DNA of 33,709 bases. Source: Bacillota bacterium. GTDB taxonomy: Bacteria; Bacillota; Clostridia; Lachnospirales; Lachnospiraceae. Both the position numbers and the translations under genes were made by a program. Each line of letters opens with the position of its first letter. Within the stretch, counting starts at the first letter, position 1. Below, piece after piece: positions 1 to 7,962 of the stretch. The DNA lies in the NCBI GenBank assembly GCA_023409835.1, contig JAEYQV010000115.1, forward strand, positions 1 through 33,709, read 5' to 3'. The notes below the pieces were generated by a model, which was not told the DNA's origin, did not search any database, and saw only the letters and a program-made list of their open reading frames with translations.

Positions 1-24
1 AGGAGCAGCCTATCTGCTGCTCCT
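1..24 (-). terminator. Hairpin over the lhr stop codon, probable terminator
   Basis: The first 24 bases form an inverted repeat, AGGAGCAGC and GCTGCTCCT, with a 6-base loop. On the minus strand the helicase stop codon TAG (10-12) lies in the loop. This placement fits an intrinsic terminator, but the window ends where the T-tract would be, so it cannot be confirmed. Confidence 0.45.
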
Positions 25-3000
25 GTATAATACATAATCCTGCATTTCATGGATAAAGCCCGCTTTGGACAGAGCTTCGGCTGCCTCCTTGGGATATTGC
101 TTCACGGTGATGCGATTCTGGGTGGAGAAGATTCTTTTTCTGGAATAATCCTCTGCAAAGGTTTCGATTGCTTCCGAAATGTACTCCTCATCAAATACCC
201 GAAGGACTTTGCCCTGACGTTCAAATACTGCAATCGGAATGCCGGCGCGCAGTGCGACCGCATTACCGGCGATATTTAGAAATTCTCTATCCTTCCTATG
301 GGGTAAGCATTTCCCCCAGGGCTGCGCAGGATCGACTGCCGTCAGCCAGAGGATATCGGGAAGAGGCTGTTCCAGGGAATACATGACACCGGCAAAATCC
401 TTCTCCCTGATATATTGGACTCCGGATAACCCTTCGATGAAATATCCGCGTCTAACCTGCCCGGTATACTCCCAAACACGGAGGGTTTCCAGTGCGGTTG
501 TCCAGGAAAGGCCCTGGATCGTTTCGCGACATAGGATAACAACACGGTCAAATAGACGGTTCAGTTGTTGTTCTATGGTCTGTTCGACCAGCGGACGAGT
601 CACCTCCCAGCGGCCGTTTGTCAGTGCCTTCGCCCGTGTCTGAACCCGTTCCCTGATGGAAACGGTGTTCAGCTTATCCCTGTTCAGCCACTGGCGGACC
701 GGCGCAAAGCTGTCCGCGCAGACGAGACCTTTATCAGCCAGATCCAGCAGAGTATCATAGGGTGAGATACCGCCTAGCAATCCGGTTAATCGCTGCATGA
801 AGCTGGCACCACGCTTTAGTAAGGCTTCATATATGATGTTCTCATTTCCTGTCAGGGTTTCCAGAACAGGATTCAGGTCATATTCCCAGTCGATATCATC
901 GGACAGATGAAAGCTTAATCCGGAATCCGGATGGAGGCGCCAGAACAGATTCCCTTGGGATATCAGGTTATCCAACAACTCCGGCCGGTAATTTATAACT
1001 CTTGCAGGAAGAAGTACACTCTCCCACAGGGTGGCCGAATAAGACTGCCCACATAATAGCTTCAGAGCTTTCTCCAGCTGATCGGTAGGTGTTGACGTGA
1101 AACGGATTCGATTGGATAATAAGGCGGCATACCGTTCCGGCGGTAAGGTTACAATCTGCCGGCGTCGTGTTTTGATCGTTTCCCTACGGGCGCGATCATA
1201 AAGCTCAGCATGGAAGGTAAGTCCTTCACTCTCAACAGCAATGCCCTGCCTGCATAATGCGGATAGAACCTCCGTAGCCTGCTGATCCGGCCAGAAATAC
1301 CTCTCTCCTACCAGCTCCGGAGTCTGAGGGCCTCGGTAACGTAATAATTTTTGAACCAGCTGTTTTCTGGCTTCAAAATCCGAAGCTTCCAATGCAGCAG
1401 CGTATTTTTCGGAATGCTCGGCCGCGATCCATAGACCGGGTTCTATATATTTTGCCTGTCCGTTATGAGCCAGCGTCTCGAACCATTCAAACGGTACCTT
1501 AAGCTCACCGGCAATCAGGTCACCTTCAATCATAAGCAGTGTGTGCAGCTGCTTCTCATTCTCCTGAAGACGGGTCCGTTCCGATACCTTTGCCAGCTGC
1601 TCCGGTGCCGGAGCAAGCAGCTGTACCTTCTTCAAGGCCTCATCGGCTGCCCGGTAAATACTGACCGGTGTCGGTGTATAGTCATACATCATCGTTGCTT
1701 CGGTTTGACGCCTAAGCGGCAGGGACATCGGTGAGGGCTTCTCCAGAAATACCTCGTGGACCTTGATATTGCCGGACCGGATTCCGTTCAGAACATATTC
1801 CAAGCCGGACATATCCCAATAATCCTCCAGACATTCCCGTTTGGTCTCGCGGATCAGCGGATGCTTCTCGAACTGTATGATATTATCCAGCATCTCCGCG
1901 CTTCGAAGGCGCTGCACCCACAGAGGTTGCCGTCCGGCCTTCCTGACACCCATCATAAGAGCACGGGCAGAATTGAACCGGAAGGTCATATTAAACACCG
2001 GTGTTGCGGTAAGAATCGCTTCCAGAACCGGTTTTGCTGTTTCCGGTTGAATTCCCTGCAGTAGTCCCTCCGGCAGCTCACAGCCGCCATAGGGAAAGAG
2101 CAAAAAGCCGTCATCATCATCAAAATAACTGATGTTCGTCCTCGTGAGCCGTTTCGCAGAATCTGCGGCAAGAATAGCAAGCGGCGTATTGACCTGGCGG
2201 CCGAATATGGAGTGTACCATCATCTGATGGCAGCCGGTCTCATCTCGGAAATGCTCGATAAATATGGTCCTGTCATCCGGCAGTATCCCGGTTGCCTCCA
2301 GCTGGCGTTGTAAGAAATCCTGTGCCAGGGAGGCTGCTGTTGTATCCAGCCCCAATGCACATAACTTCTCCGGCAGTGTGGCTGTCTCATAGGCTTCCTT
2401 TAAGCCGCGGAAGATTCTGCCGAAGGCAAGCCCTGTTCGGAGGCTCCGTCCTTTTATCTCACCCTTCCAGAACGGAGGGCGGGCTCCGATACTATTTGCC
2501 GGGGCTACAATTATCGTATCCTTCTGAATGCTCTTAATCTGCCAGGAAAAGCTGCCCAACAGGAATTTATCGCCGGCATGGGCCTCAAAGATATACTCCT
2601 CATCCAGCTCACCAATCTTCACTCCGCTTTCGGTCTTAACGGTATACAGCCCCATATCAGGGATCGTACCGGCGGTGGATATCGCCAGCATCCGGCTGTA
2701 GGGATCGCCCTCCACCCGTTCATGAATCCTGTCATATAGAATTCTCGGACGAACCGGGATATCACGGTCATGCTCATAATCACCTGCCAGCATGCACAGT
2801 ACATCCTTTACATCATCCTTCGTCACCTCCCGGAAGGGATATGCCCGGGAAAGGATATCCATGACCTCCTCCACTTCGTAGCCGTCCCCTGTTGCCATGG
2901 ATACCAGGTGCTGGGCCAGCACATCCAAACATAATCTCGGAGGTCTGGAATACTCGATACCACCGTTTCTGGCAACCTCTGCCGTCAACCCACTATACAG

Positions 3001-4167
3001 TCCTTCCGAAGCACTCCGAGGAAAGATATGCATAATACTGGTTCGGTCCGGATTATGTCCGGCACGGCCCAGCCTCTGCATTGTACTAGAAATGGAGCGG
3101 GGACAGCCAATCTGAAATACCCGGTCGATATCGCCCACATCAATTCCTAATTCCATGGAGGAGGTAGCACACAACAGACGGAGGGTTCCATTTCGTAAGG
3201 AATCCTCCACTTCAAATCGTCGTTCCTTCGATAAGCTGCCGTGATGGGTTCTGGCAAAGCCGTCACCACCCAGTTGGTTCACATAATAAGCTAATTTCTC
3301 CGCATAGGCTCGTCCATCAACAAAGGCAATGACGCTTCGAGCCCCATCACAATTTCGATATACAGTATTTGCTATCTCGTACCAGACAGAATCCTTCTTA
3401 AGCCCATGGGTATCGGATAAGGGACTGGTAACCAACAGTCGTACCTCCTTATGCATCTTCGGCGCTACGATGGTTACCGGTTCCGGTGACAGATATTCTG
3501 CAGCTTTATTTAAGGGCTCTATGGTTGCTGAGAGGCCAATCCGTTGAAGGGGTGCCGGACACAGCCGATCCAGTCTAGCTATGGAAAGCATCAGATGGGC
3601 ACCCCGTTTTGAGTCAATCATAGCATGCAGCTCATCTAGGATGATGGCTTTGGCAGTTTTTAATATCTTCTGGCCAGATGTACTGGTCAGCATCAGATAC
3701 AGGGATTCCGGAGTTGTGATCAGGATATGGGGCGGGGTTTTTACCATACTTCGGCGCTCATTCTGTGGGGTGTCTCCGGTTCGGATAGCAATCGTTAAAT
3801 TTAAGGGAGTGGCTTTCGTCAATACGTTTTCCTCCCGTTCCTCCTCAAATATTCCATTTAAGGGGCGGCGTAGATTTTCCCGTATATCACCTGCCAGGGA
3901 TTTTAACGGAGAGACATAGATCAGCTGAAGCTCCTGCTTGAGAGAACCCCTGCGGGCTTCTGCCTTCAGTCTGTCGATGAACACCAGAAAGGCCGACAGG
4001 GTTTTACCGGTACCGGTCGGTGCAGACACCAGGGTATGCTTACCCGATGCGATGGAAGGCCAGGCTTCCTCCTGTACGGCGGTCGGTTTACCCAAGGCTT
4101 TCATAAACCATTGCGCTGTTAATGGATCAAATAATTCAAGTGAATTCACAGACATTCTCTCCCCCAT
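10..4167 (-). CDS. lhr: Lhr-family DEAD/DEAH-box ATP-dependent helicase (large form)
   Basis: Large superfamily 2 DNA helicase of the Lhr group, about 1385 residues. Counting from the chosen ATG, Walker A APTGTGKT is at about 49-56, the DELH box at 178-181 and the SAT motif at 212-214. The second RecA domain carries QRLGRAGH (motif VI). After the helicase core come winged-helix and Lhr-specific regions, then a C-terminal part of some 500 residues like that of long bacterial Lhr proteins; E. coli Lhr has about 1540 residues. The family acts in DNA repair, and the long C-terminal domain has been linked to uracil-DNA glycosylase activity in E. coli. The reading frame stays open up to 4251, but a good promoter lies at 4208-4237 inside that extension. 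I therefore take the ATG at 4167, which has AGGAG nine bases upstream; 4155 is an alternative. It is a single-gene unit with a terminator on each side. Confidence 0.88.
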   Translation of the reverse strand: MGERMSVNSLELFDPLTAQWFMKALGKPTAVQEEAWPSIASGKHTLVSAPTGTGKTLSAFLVFIDRLKAEARRGSLKQELQLIYVSPLKSLAGDIRENLRRPLNGIFEEEREENVLTKATPLNLTIAIRTGDTPQNERRSMVKTPPHILITTPESLYLMLTSTSGQKILKTAKAIILDELHAMIDSKRGAHLMLSIARLDRLCPAPLQRIGLSATIEPLNKAAEYLSPEPVTIVAPKMHKEVRLLVTSPLSDTHGLKKDSVWYEIANTVYRNCDGARSVIAFVDGRAYAEKLAYYVNQLGGDGFARTHHGSLSKERRFEVEDSLRNGTLRLLCATSSMELGIDVGDIDRVFQIGCPRSISSTMQRLGRAGHNPDRTSIMHIFPRSASEGLYSGLTAEVARNGGIEYSRPPRLCLDVLAQHLVSMATGDGYEVEEVMDILSRAYPFREVTKDDVKDVLCMLAGDYEHDRDIPVRPRILYDRIHERVEGDPYSRMLAISTAGTIPDMGLYTVKTESGVKIGELDEEYIFEAHAGDKFLLGSFSWQIKSIQKDTIIVAPANSIGARPPFWKGEIKGRSLRTGLAFGRIFRGLKEAYETATLPEKLCALGLDTTAASLAQDFLQRQLEATGILPDDRTIFIEHFRDETGCHQMMVHSIFGRQVNTPLAILAADSAKRLTRTNISYFDDDDGFLLFPYGGCELPEGLLQGIQPETAKPVLEAILTATPVFNMTFRFNSARALMMGVRKAGRQPLWVQRLRSAEMLDNIIQFEKHPLIRETKRECLEDYWDMSGLEYVLNGIRSGNIKVHEVFLEKPSPMSLPLRRQTEATMMYDYTPTPVSIYRAADEALKKVQLLAPAPEQLAKVSERTRLQENEKQLHTLLMIEGDLIAGELKVPFEWFETLAHNGQAKYIEPGLWIAAEHSEKYAAALEASDFEARKQLVQKLLRYRGPQTPELVGERYFWPDQQATEVLSALCRQGIAVESEGLTFHAELYDRARRETIKTRRRQIVTLPPERYAALLSNRIRFTSTPTDQLEKALKLLCGQSYSATLWESVLLPARVINYRPELLDNLISQGNLFWRLHPDSGLSFHLSDDIDWEYDLNPVLETLTGNENIIYEALLKRGASFMQRLTGLLGGISPYDTLLDLADKGLVCADSFAPVRQWLNRDKLNTVSIRERVQTRAKALTNGRWEVTRPLVEQTIEQQLNRLFDRVVILCRETIQGLSWTTALETLRVWEYTGQVRRGYFIEGLSGVQYIREKDFAGVMYSLEQPLPDILWLTAVDPAQPWGKCLPHRKDREFLNIAGNAVALRAGIPIAVFERQGKVLRVFDEEYISEAIETFAEDYSRKRIFSTQNRITVKQYPKEAAEALSKAGFIHEMQDYVLYRSSR

Positions 4168-4207
4168 TCTGCCACACTCCTGGTGTTGGCATTCCTCTTC
4201 ATTACCC

Positions 4208-4237
4208 ATTATAATACATTCCGATTGGGGTTGCCAA
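4208..4237 (-). promoter_or_regulatory. Sigma-A-type promoter of lhr
   Basis: On the minus strand, TTGGCA (4232-4237) and a perfect TATAAT (4208-4213) are separated by 18 bases. Transcription should start near 4200. That rules out the upstream in-frame starts at 4251 and 4209 and gives a leader of about 35-45 bases before lhr. Confidence 0.7.
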
Positions 4238-4284
4238 TATGTTCCGATCATTTTAGTGCTGATTGATTTATGGCAGACAACCGT

Positions 4285-4315
4285 AAAAAGGAAGGAGGTA
4301 CACCCTCCTTCCTTT
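4285..4315 (-). terminator. Rho-independent terminator of the blaI-like gene
   Basis: A perfect 12-bp stem (4287-4298 paired with 4304-4315; arms AAAGGAAGGAGG and CCTCCTTCCTTT) has a 5-base loop. On the minus strand it runs into a short TTTTT. It lies 40 bases beyond the repressor stop codon and upstream of the lhr promoter, separating the two units. Confidence 0.85.
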
Positions 4316-4355
4316 CTGTTCCTATACTAATAAATTCATCTATTCGTGCAAATGC

Positions 4356-4727
4356 TTATAATCTCTGTTCCCCTACTATACGTTCAAGCTCAAGTATCTC
4401 TGCCCTGGATAACTCCTGATTCTTCAAATAATCTGTCAGGAAGGTGCTGAGTGATCCGTTATATAGCTTGTTCAGGAGTACCTTTGTCTCAATACTCTGA
4501 ACGGTTCGCTTAGATACCGCTGCTCGGCACAGAAAGCCGGGATCCTCTCGCTTGATTGCACCTTTTTCAATCAATCGTTTGATAACGGTATATGTGGTAT
4601 TTTTCTCCCATCCTATGTATTCCTTGATGATTTTGGAAATATCTTTTGCAGCCAAAACCTTATTTGACCATAGTAATTCCATGATATTAAGCTCACCCTC
4701 GTGAAGTCGTAGATCCGGCAACGACAT
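4356..4727 (-). CDS. BlaI/MecI/CopY-family transcriptional repressor
   Basis: A 123-residue protein of the usual length for this family. The N-terminal winged helix covers about residues 8-75, with the recognition region around YIGWEKNTTYTVIKRLIEKG, followed by KREDPGFLCRAAVS and a helical dimerisation tail. BlaI/MecI proteins bind palindromes as dimers and are usually released when a BlaR/MecR membrane protease cuts them. No BlaR-like sensor gene and no beta-lactamase gene lies nearby, so the inducer is unknown. The ATG at 4725-4727 follows GGGGAGG by 10 bases. The gene has its own promoter with a palindrome inside it and two more downstream (4767-4780, 4847-4858), so self-repression is likely. 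It is monocistronic, closed by the terminator at 4285-4315. The family call is firm; the regulated process is not known. Confidence 0.88.
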   Translation of the reverse strand: MSLPDLRLHEGELNIMELLWSNKVLAAKDISKIIKEYIGWEKNTTYTVIKRLIEKGAIKREDPGFLCRAAVSKRTVQSIETKVLLNKLYNGSLSTFLTDYLKNQELSRAEILELERIVGEQRL

Positions 4728-4766
4728 TGTGATATAACCTCCCCAACCATACCGTAAATTTATTGC

Positions 4767-4780
4767 TCTACTAAAGTAGA
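4767..4780. promoter_or_regulatory. Palindrome in the blaI leader, candidate repressor operator
   Basis: TCTACT-AA-AGTAGA is a perfect 6-2-6 inverted repeat, 40 bases upstream of the repressor start codon. A close relative, TTCTATTAAAGTAGAA, occurs at 14729-14744. Binding by the repressor is inferred. Confidence 0.5.
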
Positions 4781-4846
4781 ACTTAGAATTATAACAAATT
4801 ATAATAAATTAATATTCTAATAAATCCTCATAAGTTTTCGGCGTAT

Positions 4847-4858
4847 CTACATATGTAG
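4847..4858. promoter_or_regulatory. TACA/TGTA palindrome just downstream of the blaI promoter, candidate operator
   Basis: CTACATATGTAG is a perfect 12-base palindrome and contains the TACA...TGTA core typical of BlaI/MecI operators. It lies about 11-22 bases downstream of the predicted transcription start, a good place to block transcription. Confidence 0.6.
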
Positions 4859-4875
4859 TCAAGACCTGTATTACA

Positions 4876-4904
4876 ATTCTATAGTAATAGAAAACTTTTG
4901 TCAA
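4876..4904 (-). promoter_or_regulatory. blaI promoter with an internal operator-like palindrome
   Basis: On the minus strand, a perfect TTGACA (4899-4904) and TAGAAT (4876-4881) are 17 bases apart. The palindrome TTCTAT-AGTA-ATAGAA (4877-4892) covers the -10 box and most of the spacer, a standard repressor layout. Together with the palindromes at 4847 and 4767 this suggests tight self-control. Confidence 0.75.
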
Positions 4905-4948
4905 TCGTTTTATTAGGTATTTCGTAAGCATTTCGTAATATAATGGAA

Positions 4949-6232
4949 TTACAGGCAGAATACAGCGTAGTACGGAACATATTTCACCTGATTGGAAAAA
5001 TCAAAGTTTTTCGAGGATACCTTCACCGCATACGGGTAATCATATTTCTGCTTTATGACACTGAGGCTTTTGGAACGGGTATTATCATCGATATGTATTT
5101 CTACCGGAATCAGGTGATCATCTTTTCGAAGGATAAAATCAATCTTTGCCATGGAATCCGATTCCCAGAACCATAACGGATATTCCTTGGCATGAAAGGT
5201 CTGTGCAGCATAATTCTCCAATAATGCCTTTCTTACGATAGGATCCGATACCGGAAAGCTCTCTTCTGCTATTCTGGAATAGAGAAAACCGGTATCCGGC
5301 AGATATAGCTTAAAATTCGTATTCTCCTCAGGAACTGCTTCGGATGATTCGGAGGAGATCAGTGTTTCCATCTGACATTTACTGCATTGCAGTGCATATC
5401 CAAGCTCCTTCAGCATTAGGATTGCATCCTTATACATCGTGTAGGTCGTACCTTTACGAATTAATTTATATTGGAATTTCTTATTTGGCTTCAGCAGCTG
5501 CAGTGCAAGACTGTCAATTACCTGATTCATCTTCAGGGCTTCACTTTCAGGGTTGCTCTGAAGAATATAATCATGATAAGCACCGATCTGAAGGCTATGC
5601 TGCTCCGGAATGTTAACCAGGGAATTAAAATTCAGATATTCATTGACGGCACCGGGCATTCCGCCGATCTTCATATATAGCTCAAATAATGTCAGCAACT
5701 CCTTATGAACGATTTCCGGTAAGGGCTTATTGGTCTCAAAATGGGTTGTGATTGCCTCGACATACCATTCATTTGCTATGGCCAACAGAAATTCATCAAA
5801 TTCCAGGGGATGGATTGCCATGACCTTCAGCCTGCTGCTATCGGTCTCAGGAATAAGACCACTGGTAATTACGAGAATTCTGGGGAACATAGGACTTTCC
5901 TGTAAGGATATCAGATGGTACAAGGCCTCCGGACAGAAGGAAATCTCATCCAGAATTAAGAGCCTTCCATTTACAGGAGCATCCTTCGTCTCTTCCAGCC
6001 TAAAATGCTGTATCAGCCGTTTCTCGGCCTCCCGGCTGTCCGTTGTTCGAAATATCGCATGGCTGGCCGGTTCTCGTTCAAAGTTCAGATATAAAATCTG
6101 CTCAAAAAAGGACCTGGCAAAATCATATGCCAGGTAGGTCTTGCCAACGCCCTTTGCTCCGGTTAACAGCACCGGCTGATTCACCTGATTACTGTTCCAT
6201 TCGATTAACTCATCAATCGCTTTTCTCTTCAA
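4949..6232 (-). CDS. AAA ATPase with C-terminal DUF4143 nuclease-like domain
   Basis: A 427-residue protein. The N-terminal ATPase domain has Walker A GAKGVGKT (25-32) and Walker B LLILDE (91-96), then a helical lid and a winged-helix-like middle (about 230-290). The C-terminal DUF4143 region ends in a PD-(D/E)XK-like strand pattern, with D365 (KIDFIL) and E378 (PVEIH). The usual Lys of E-x-K is His380, so nuclease activity is doubtful. Proteins of this build are common in bacteria and archaea, often as several copies per genome, and their function is unsettled. The start is TTG with AAGGGG nine bases upstream, 16 bases after the rluD stop, so it probably belongs to the lspA-rluD operon. I see no terminator before the blaI promoter. 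Family call confident, role unknown. Confidence 0.85.
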   Translation of the reverse strand: MKRKAIDELIEWNSNQVNQPVLLTGAKGVGKTYLAYDFARSFFEQILYLNFEREPASHAIFRTTDSREAEKRLIQHFRLEETKDAPVNGRLLILDEISFCPEALYHLISLQESPMFPRILVITSGLIPETDSSRLKVMAIHPLEFDEFLLAIANEWYVEAITTHFETNKPLPEIVHKELLTLFELYMKIGGMPGAVNEYLNFNSLVNIPEQHSLQIGAYHDYILQSNPESEALKMNQVIDSLALQLLKPNKKFQYKLIRKGTTYTMYKDAILMLKELGYALQCSKCQMETLISSESSEAVPEENTNFKLYLPDTGFLYSRIAEESFPVSDPIVRKALLENYAAQTFHAKEYPLWFWESDSMAKIDFILRKDDHLIPVEIHIDDNTRSKSLSVIKQKYDYPYAVKVSSKNFDFSNQVKYVPYYAVFCL

Positions 6233-6248
6233 CGGTTATTACCCCTTA

Positions 6249-7274
6249 CTATCCTCTTAATTTCTCTAATAAATCGGTAAAATATCTCGGAAGTGGTGCG
6301 CTAAATTCTATATATTCCTTCGTTGTAGGGTGGATAAAACCCAGGACTCCCGCGTGGAGGGCCTGTCCCTCCAGATGGAAGGGGTCCTTCTCCGGTCCGT
6401 AGACCGTATCTCCCAGCAGAGGATGATGAATGCTTGCCATATGGACGCGAATCTGATGCGTCCTTCCCGTTTCCAGGGAACATTCGATATGAGCATATTT
6501 ATCCTTAAGATTTTCGATTACTTTATAATTGGTTGCCGCATATTTTCCATACTTATGGTTCACAGACATCTTCTTGCGGTCCTTTTCATGCCTTCCGATC
6601 GGAGCCTCCACCCTTCCGCCTTCAGTCTTGAAGGGGTGATAGACGATGGCTTGATATCTGCGGGTAATGGAATGAACCTTCAACTGATCTGCAATGAATT
6701 GATGTGCCTTATCATTCTTACAGGCTACCATCACTCCGGTGGTATCCCGGTCAATCCGGTGTACGATACCCGGTCTCATAACGCCGTTAATCCCGGATAA
6801 TTCCCCCTGACAGTGATATAAGAGAGCATTTACAAGGGTGCCGGTTGCATGTCCCGCTGCGGGATGAACAACCATTCCCTTTTGTTTGTTAATAATAATG
6901 ATATCCTTGTCCTCATAGATAATGTCGAGTGGCAGGTCTTCTGCGGCGATTTCAGCCTCCTTCGGTTCAGGGATGTACAAAGTGATTATCTGTCCTGCTT
7001 TCACCCTTAAATTGGCTTTTACGGGCTTTCCAGAGGCAAATACCCTTCCTTCTTCCATCAGCTTCTGAAGATAGGATCTGGACAGATCCGTCAAGAGCTC
7101 GGACAGGTATTTATCAATCCGGCTCCCCGCATATGCATCACTGACTGTGACCGTAAGCTCTTCTGCCTCCTCCGGCTCCGGTTCGCCCTCCTCAAGCTCT
7201 TCCGTGTCCTCCGGCTCCGGTTCGCCCTTTTCAAGCTGTTCCGTGACTTCCAGCTCCAGTTCCTTATCCTTCAT
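6249..7274 (-). CDS. rluD: RluD-type 23S rRNA pseudouridine synthase with acidic N-terminal extension
   Basis: RluA/RluD-family enzyme that converts uridines in large-subunit rRNA to pseudouridine. From the chosen ATG (341 residues), an S4 RNA-binding domain covers about 50-102 and the catalytic domain about 115-335. HRIDRDTTG (172-180) carries the catalytic Asp175, and GRTHQIRVH lies further on. Before the S4 domain is a 40-residue acidic stretch made of two 13-residue repeats, which ordinary RluD proteins do not need. The frame is open to 7343, but that overlaps lspA. The ATG at 7274 starts 4 bases after the lspA stop, and GGAAAGG lies 12 bases upstream within the lspA end, so translation is probably coupled. 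The lspA-rluD pair is conserved in Firmicutes. Which uridines it modifies cannot be told from sequence alone. Confidence 0.92.
   Translation of the reverse strand: MKDKELELEVTEQLEKGEPEPEDTEELEEGEPEPEEAEELTVTVSDAYAGSRIDKYLSELLTDLSRSYLQKLMEEGRVFASGKPVKANLRVKAGQIITLYIPEPKEAEIAAEDLPLDIIYEDKDIIIINKQKGMVVHPAAGHATGTLVNALLYHCQGELSGINGVMRPGIVHRIDRDTTGVMVACKNDKAHQFIADQLKVHSITRRYQAIVYHPFKTEGGRVEAPIGRHEKDRKKMSVNHKYGKYAATNYKVIENLKDKYAHIECSLETGRTHQIRVHMASIHHPLLGDTVYGPEKDPFHLEGQALHAGVLGFIHPTTKEYIEFSAPLPRYFTDLLEKLRG
7169..7246 (-). repeat. Two tandem 39-bp repeats in the 5' part of rluD
   Basis: Two adjacent 39-bp units, starting at 7169 and 7208, differ at a handful of positions. They encode 13-residue units TEQLEKGEPEPED and TEELEEGEPEPEE. 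The length is a multiple of three, so the frame is kept. Confidence 0.9.
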
Positions 7275-7278
7275 GTAA

Positions 7279-7821
7279 TTATGCATCCTTTCCGGAAGTA
7301 TCCTTGTCCTCCGTTTGCTTCTTCTTACCGGAGAACATTGCATCGATAAAGTCCAGATCCTTATCCTTATAGTAAAATAAAATAAGAATAAACAGTAAAA
7401 TGCAGGACACTGTCAGGTAGCTGTCTGCAATATTAAAGATGGGGAAATCAATAAAACCAAATTCGATAAAATCTACGACATATCTTAGGGAAATCCGGTC
7501 GATAAAATTACCGATGGCCCCTGCCATGATAAATACCCATATTATCTTTAATATGCTATAATGTCTGCCAGCCGGTATCTTCAGATAAAAGTAAATCAAT
7601 AATATCATAAGGATAACGGTAAGAATGATCAGAAAGCTGATCTTACCGCTTAAGATACCCCAGACAGCACCGTCATTCTTATGGTATCTGAAGTTGATCA
7701 ACCCCGGAATTATTTCCTTCGAAACACCCTGCTGCATATTTGTCTTAACTAAAAATTTAGAAACCTGGTCAATGGCAATTAATATAACAAATAATATAAA
7801 GTGACTGATTCGCTGCTTCAT
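7279..7821 (-). CDS. lspA: Lipoprotein signal peptidase (signal peptidase II)
   Basis: Membrane aspartyl protease that removes the signal peptide from diacylglyceryl-modified prolipoproteins. The 180-residue protein has four hydrophobic segments. Conserved blocks are AIDQVSKFL near the N-terminus, GAIGNFIDRI, and VVDFI...FNIADSYLTVS, which holds the second catalytic Asp. The tail, about 30 residues after the last segment, is charged and Lys-rich. The frame extends to a TTG at 7860, but the ATG at 7821 has GGAGG six bases upstream and begins like other LspA proteins, so I use it. It precedes rluD with a 4-base gap. One likely substrate in this window is the carboxypeptidase lipoprotein at 14832-15797. 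Confidence 0.95.
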   Translation of the reverse strand: MKQRISHFILFVILIAIDQVSKFLVKTNMQQGVSKEIIPGLINFRYHKNDGAVWGILSGKISFLIILTVILMILLIYFYLKIPAGRHYSILKIIWVFIMAGAIGNFIDRISLRYVVDFIEFGFIDFPIFNIADSYLTVSCILLFILILFYYKDKDLDFIDAMFSGKKKQTEDKDTSGKDA

Positions 7822-7962
7822 TAGCTTCCTCCAAACTACTCGTAAATGTGTAAAAATCAATGGAATTCATTTTGGAGTTCTTTCCAAGTGAATATTAATT
7901 CGCTTTGTGAAGGATATCATTTCCTCCACTCTTTCTCCCAATTATTCATAAACATATACCGA

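Noticed and set aside
239..643. Plus-strand open frames inside lhr (also 3581-3919 and 3938-4330)
   Set aside because: They are shadows of the helicase gene with low-quality, Arg/Ser-rich translations and no start signals.
4949..6232. The AAA/DUF4143 gene as part of a defence island or mobile element
   Set aside because: No partner toxin, methylase, nuclease, integrase or inverted repeat is near. Its spacing ties it to rluD instead.
7875..7928. A 17-codon minus-strand ORF with GGAGG upstream, between aroB and lspA
   Set aside because: The ribosome site is only two bases from the ATG and the peptide has no recognisable features. It may simply be part of the lspA leader.
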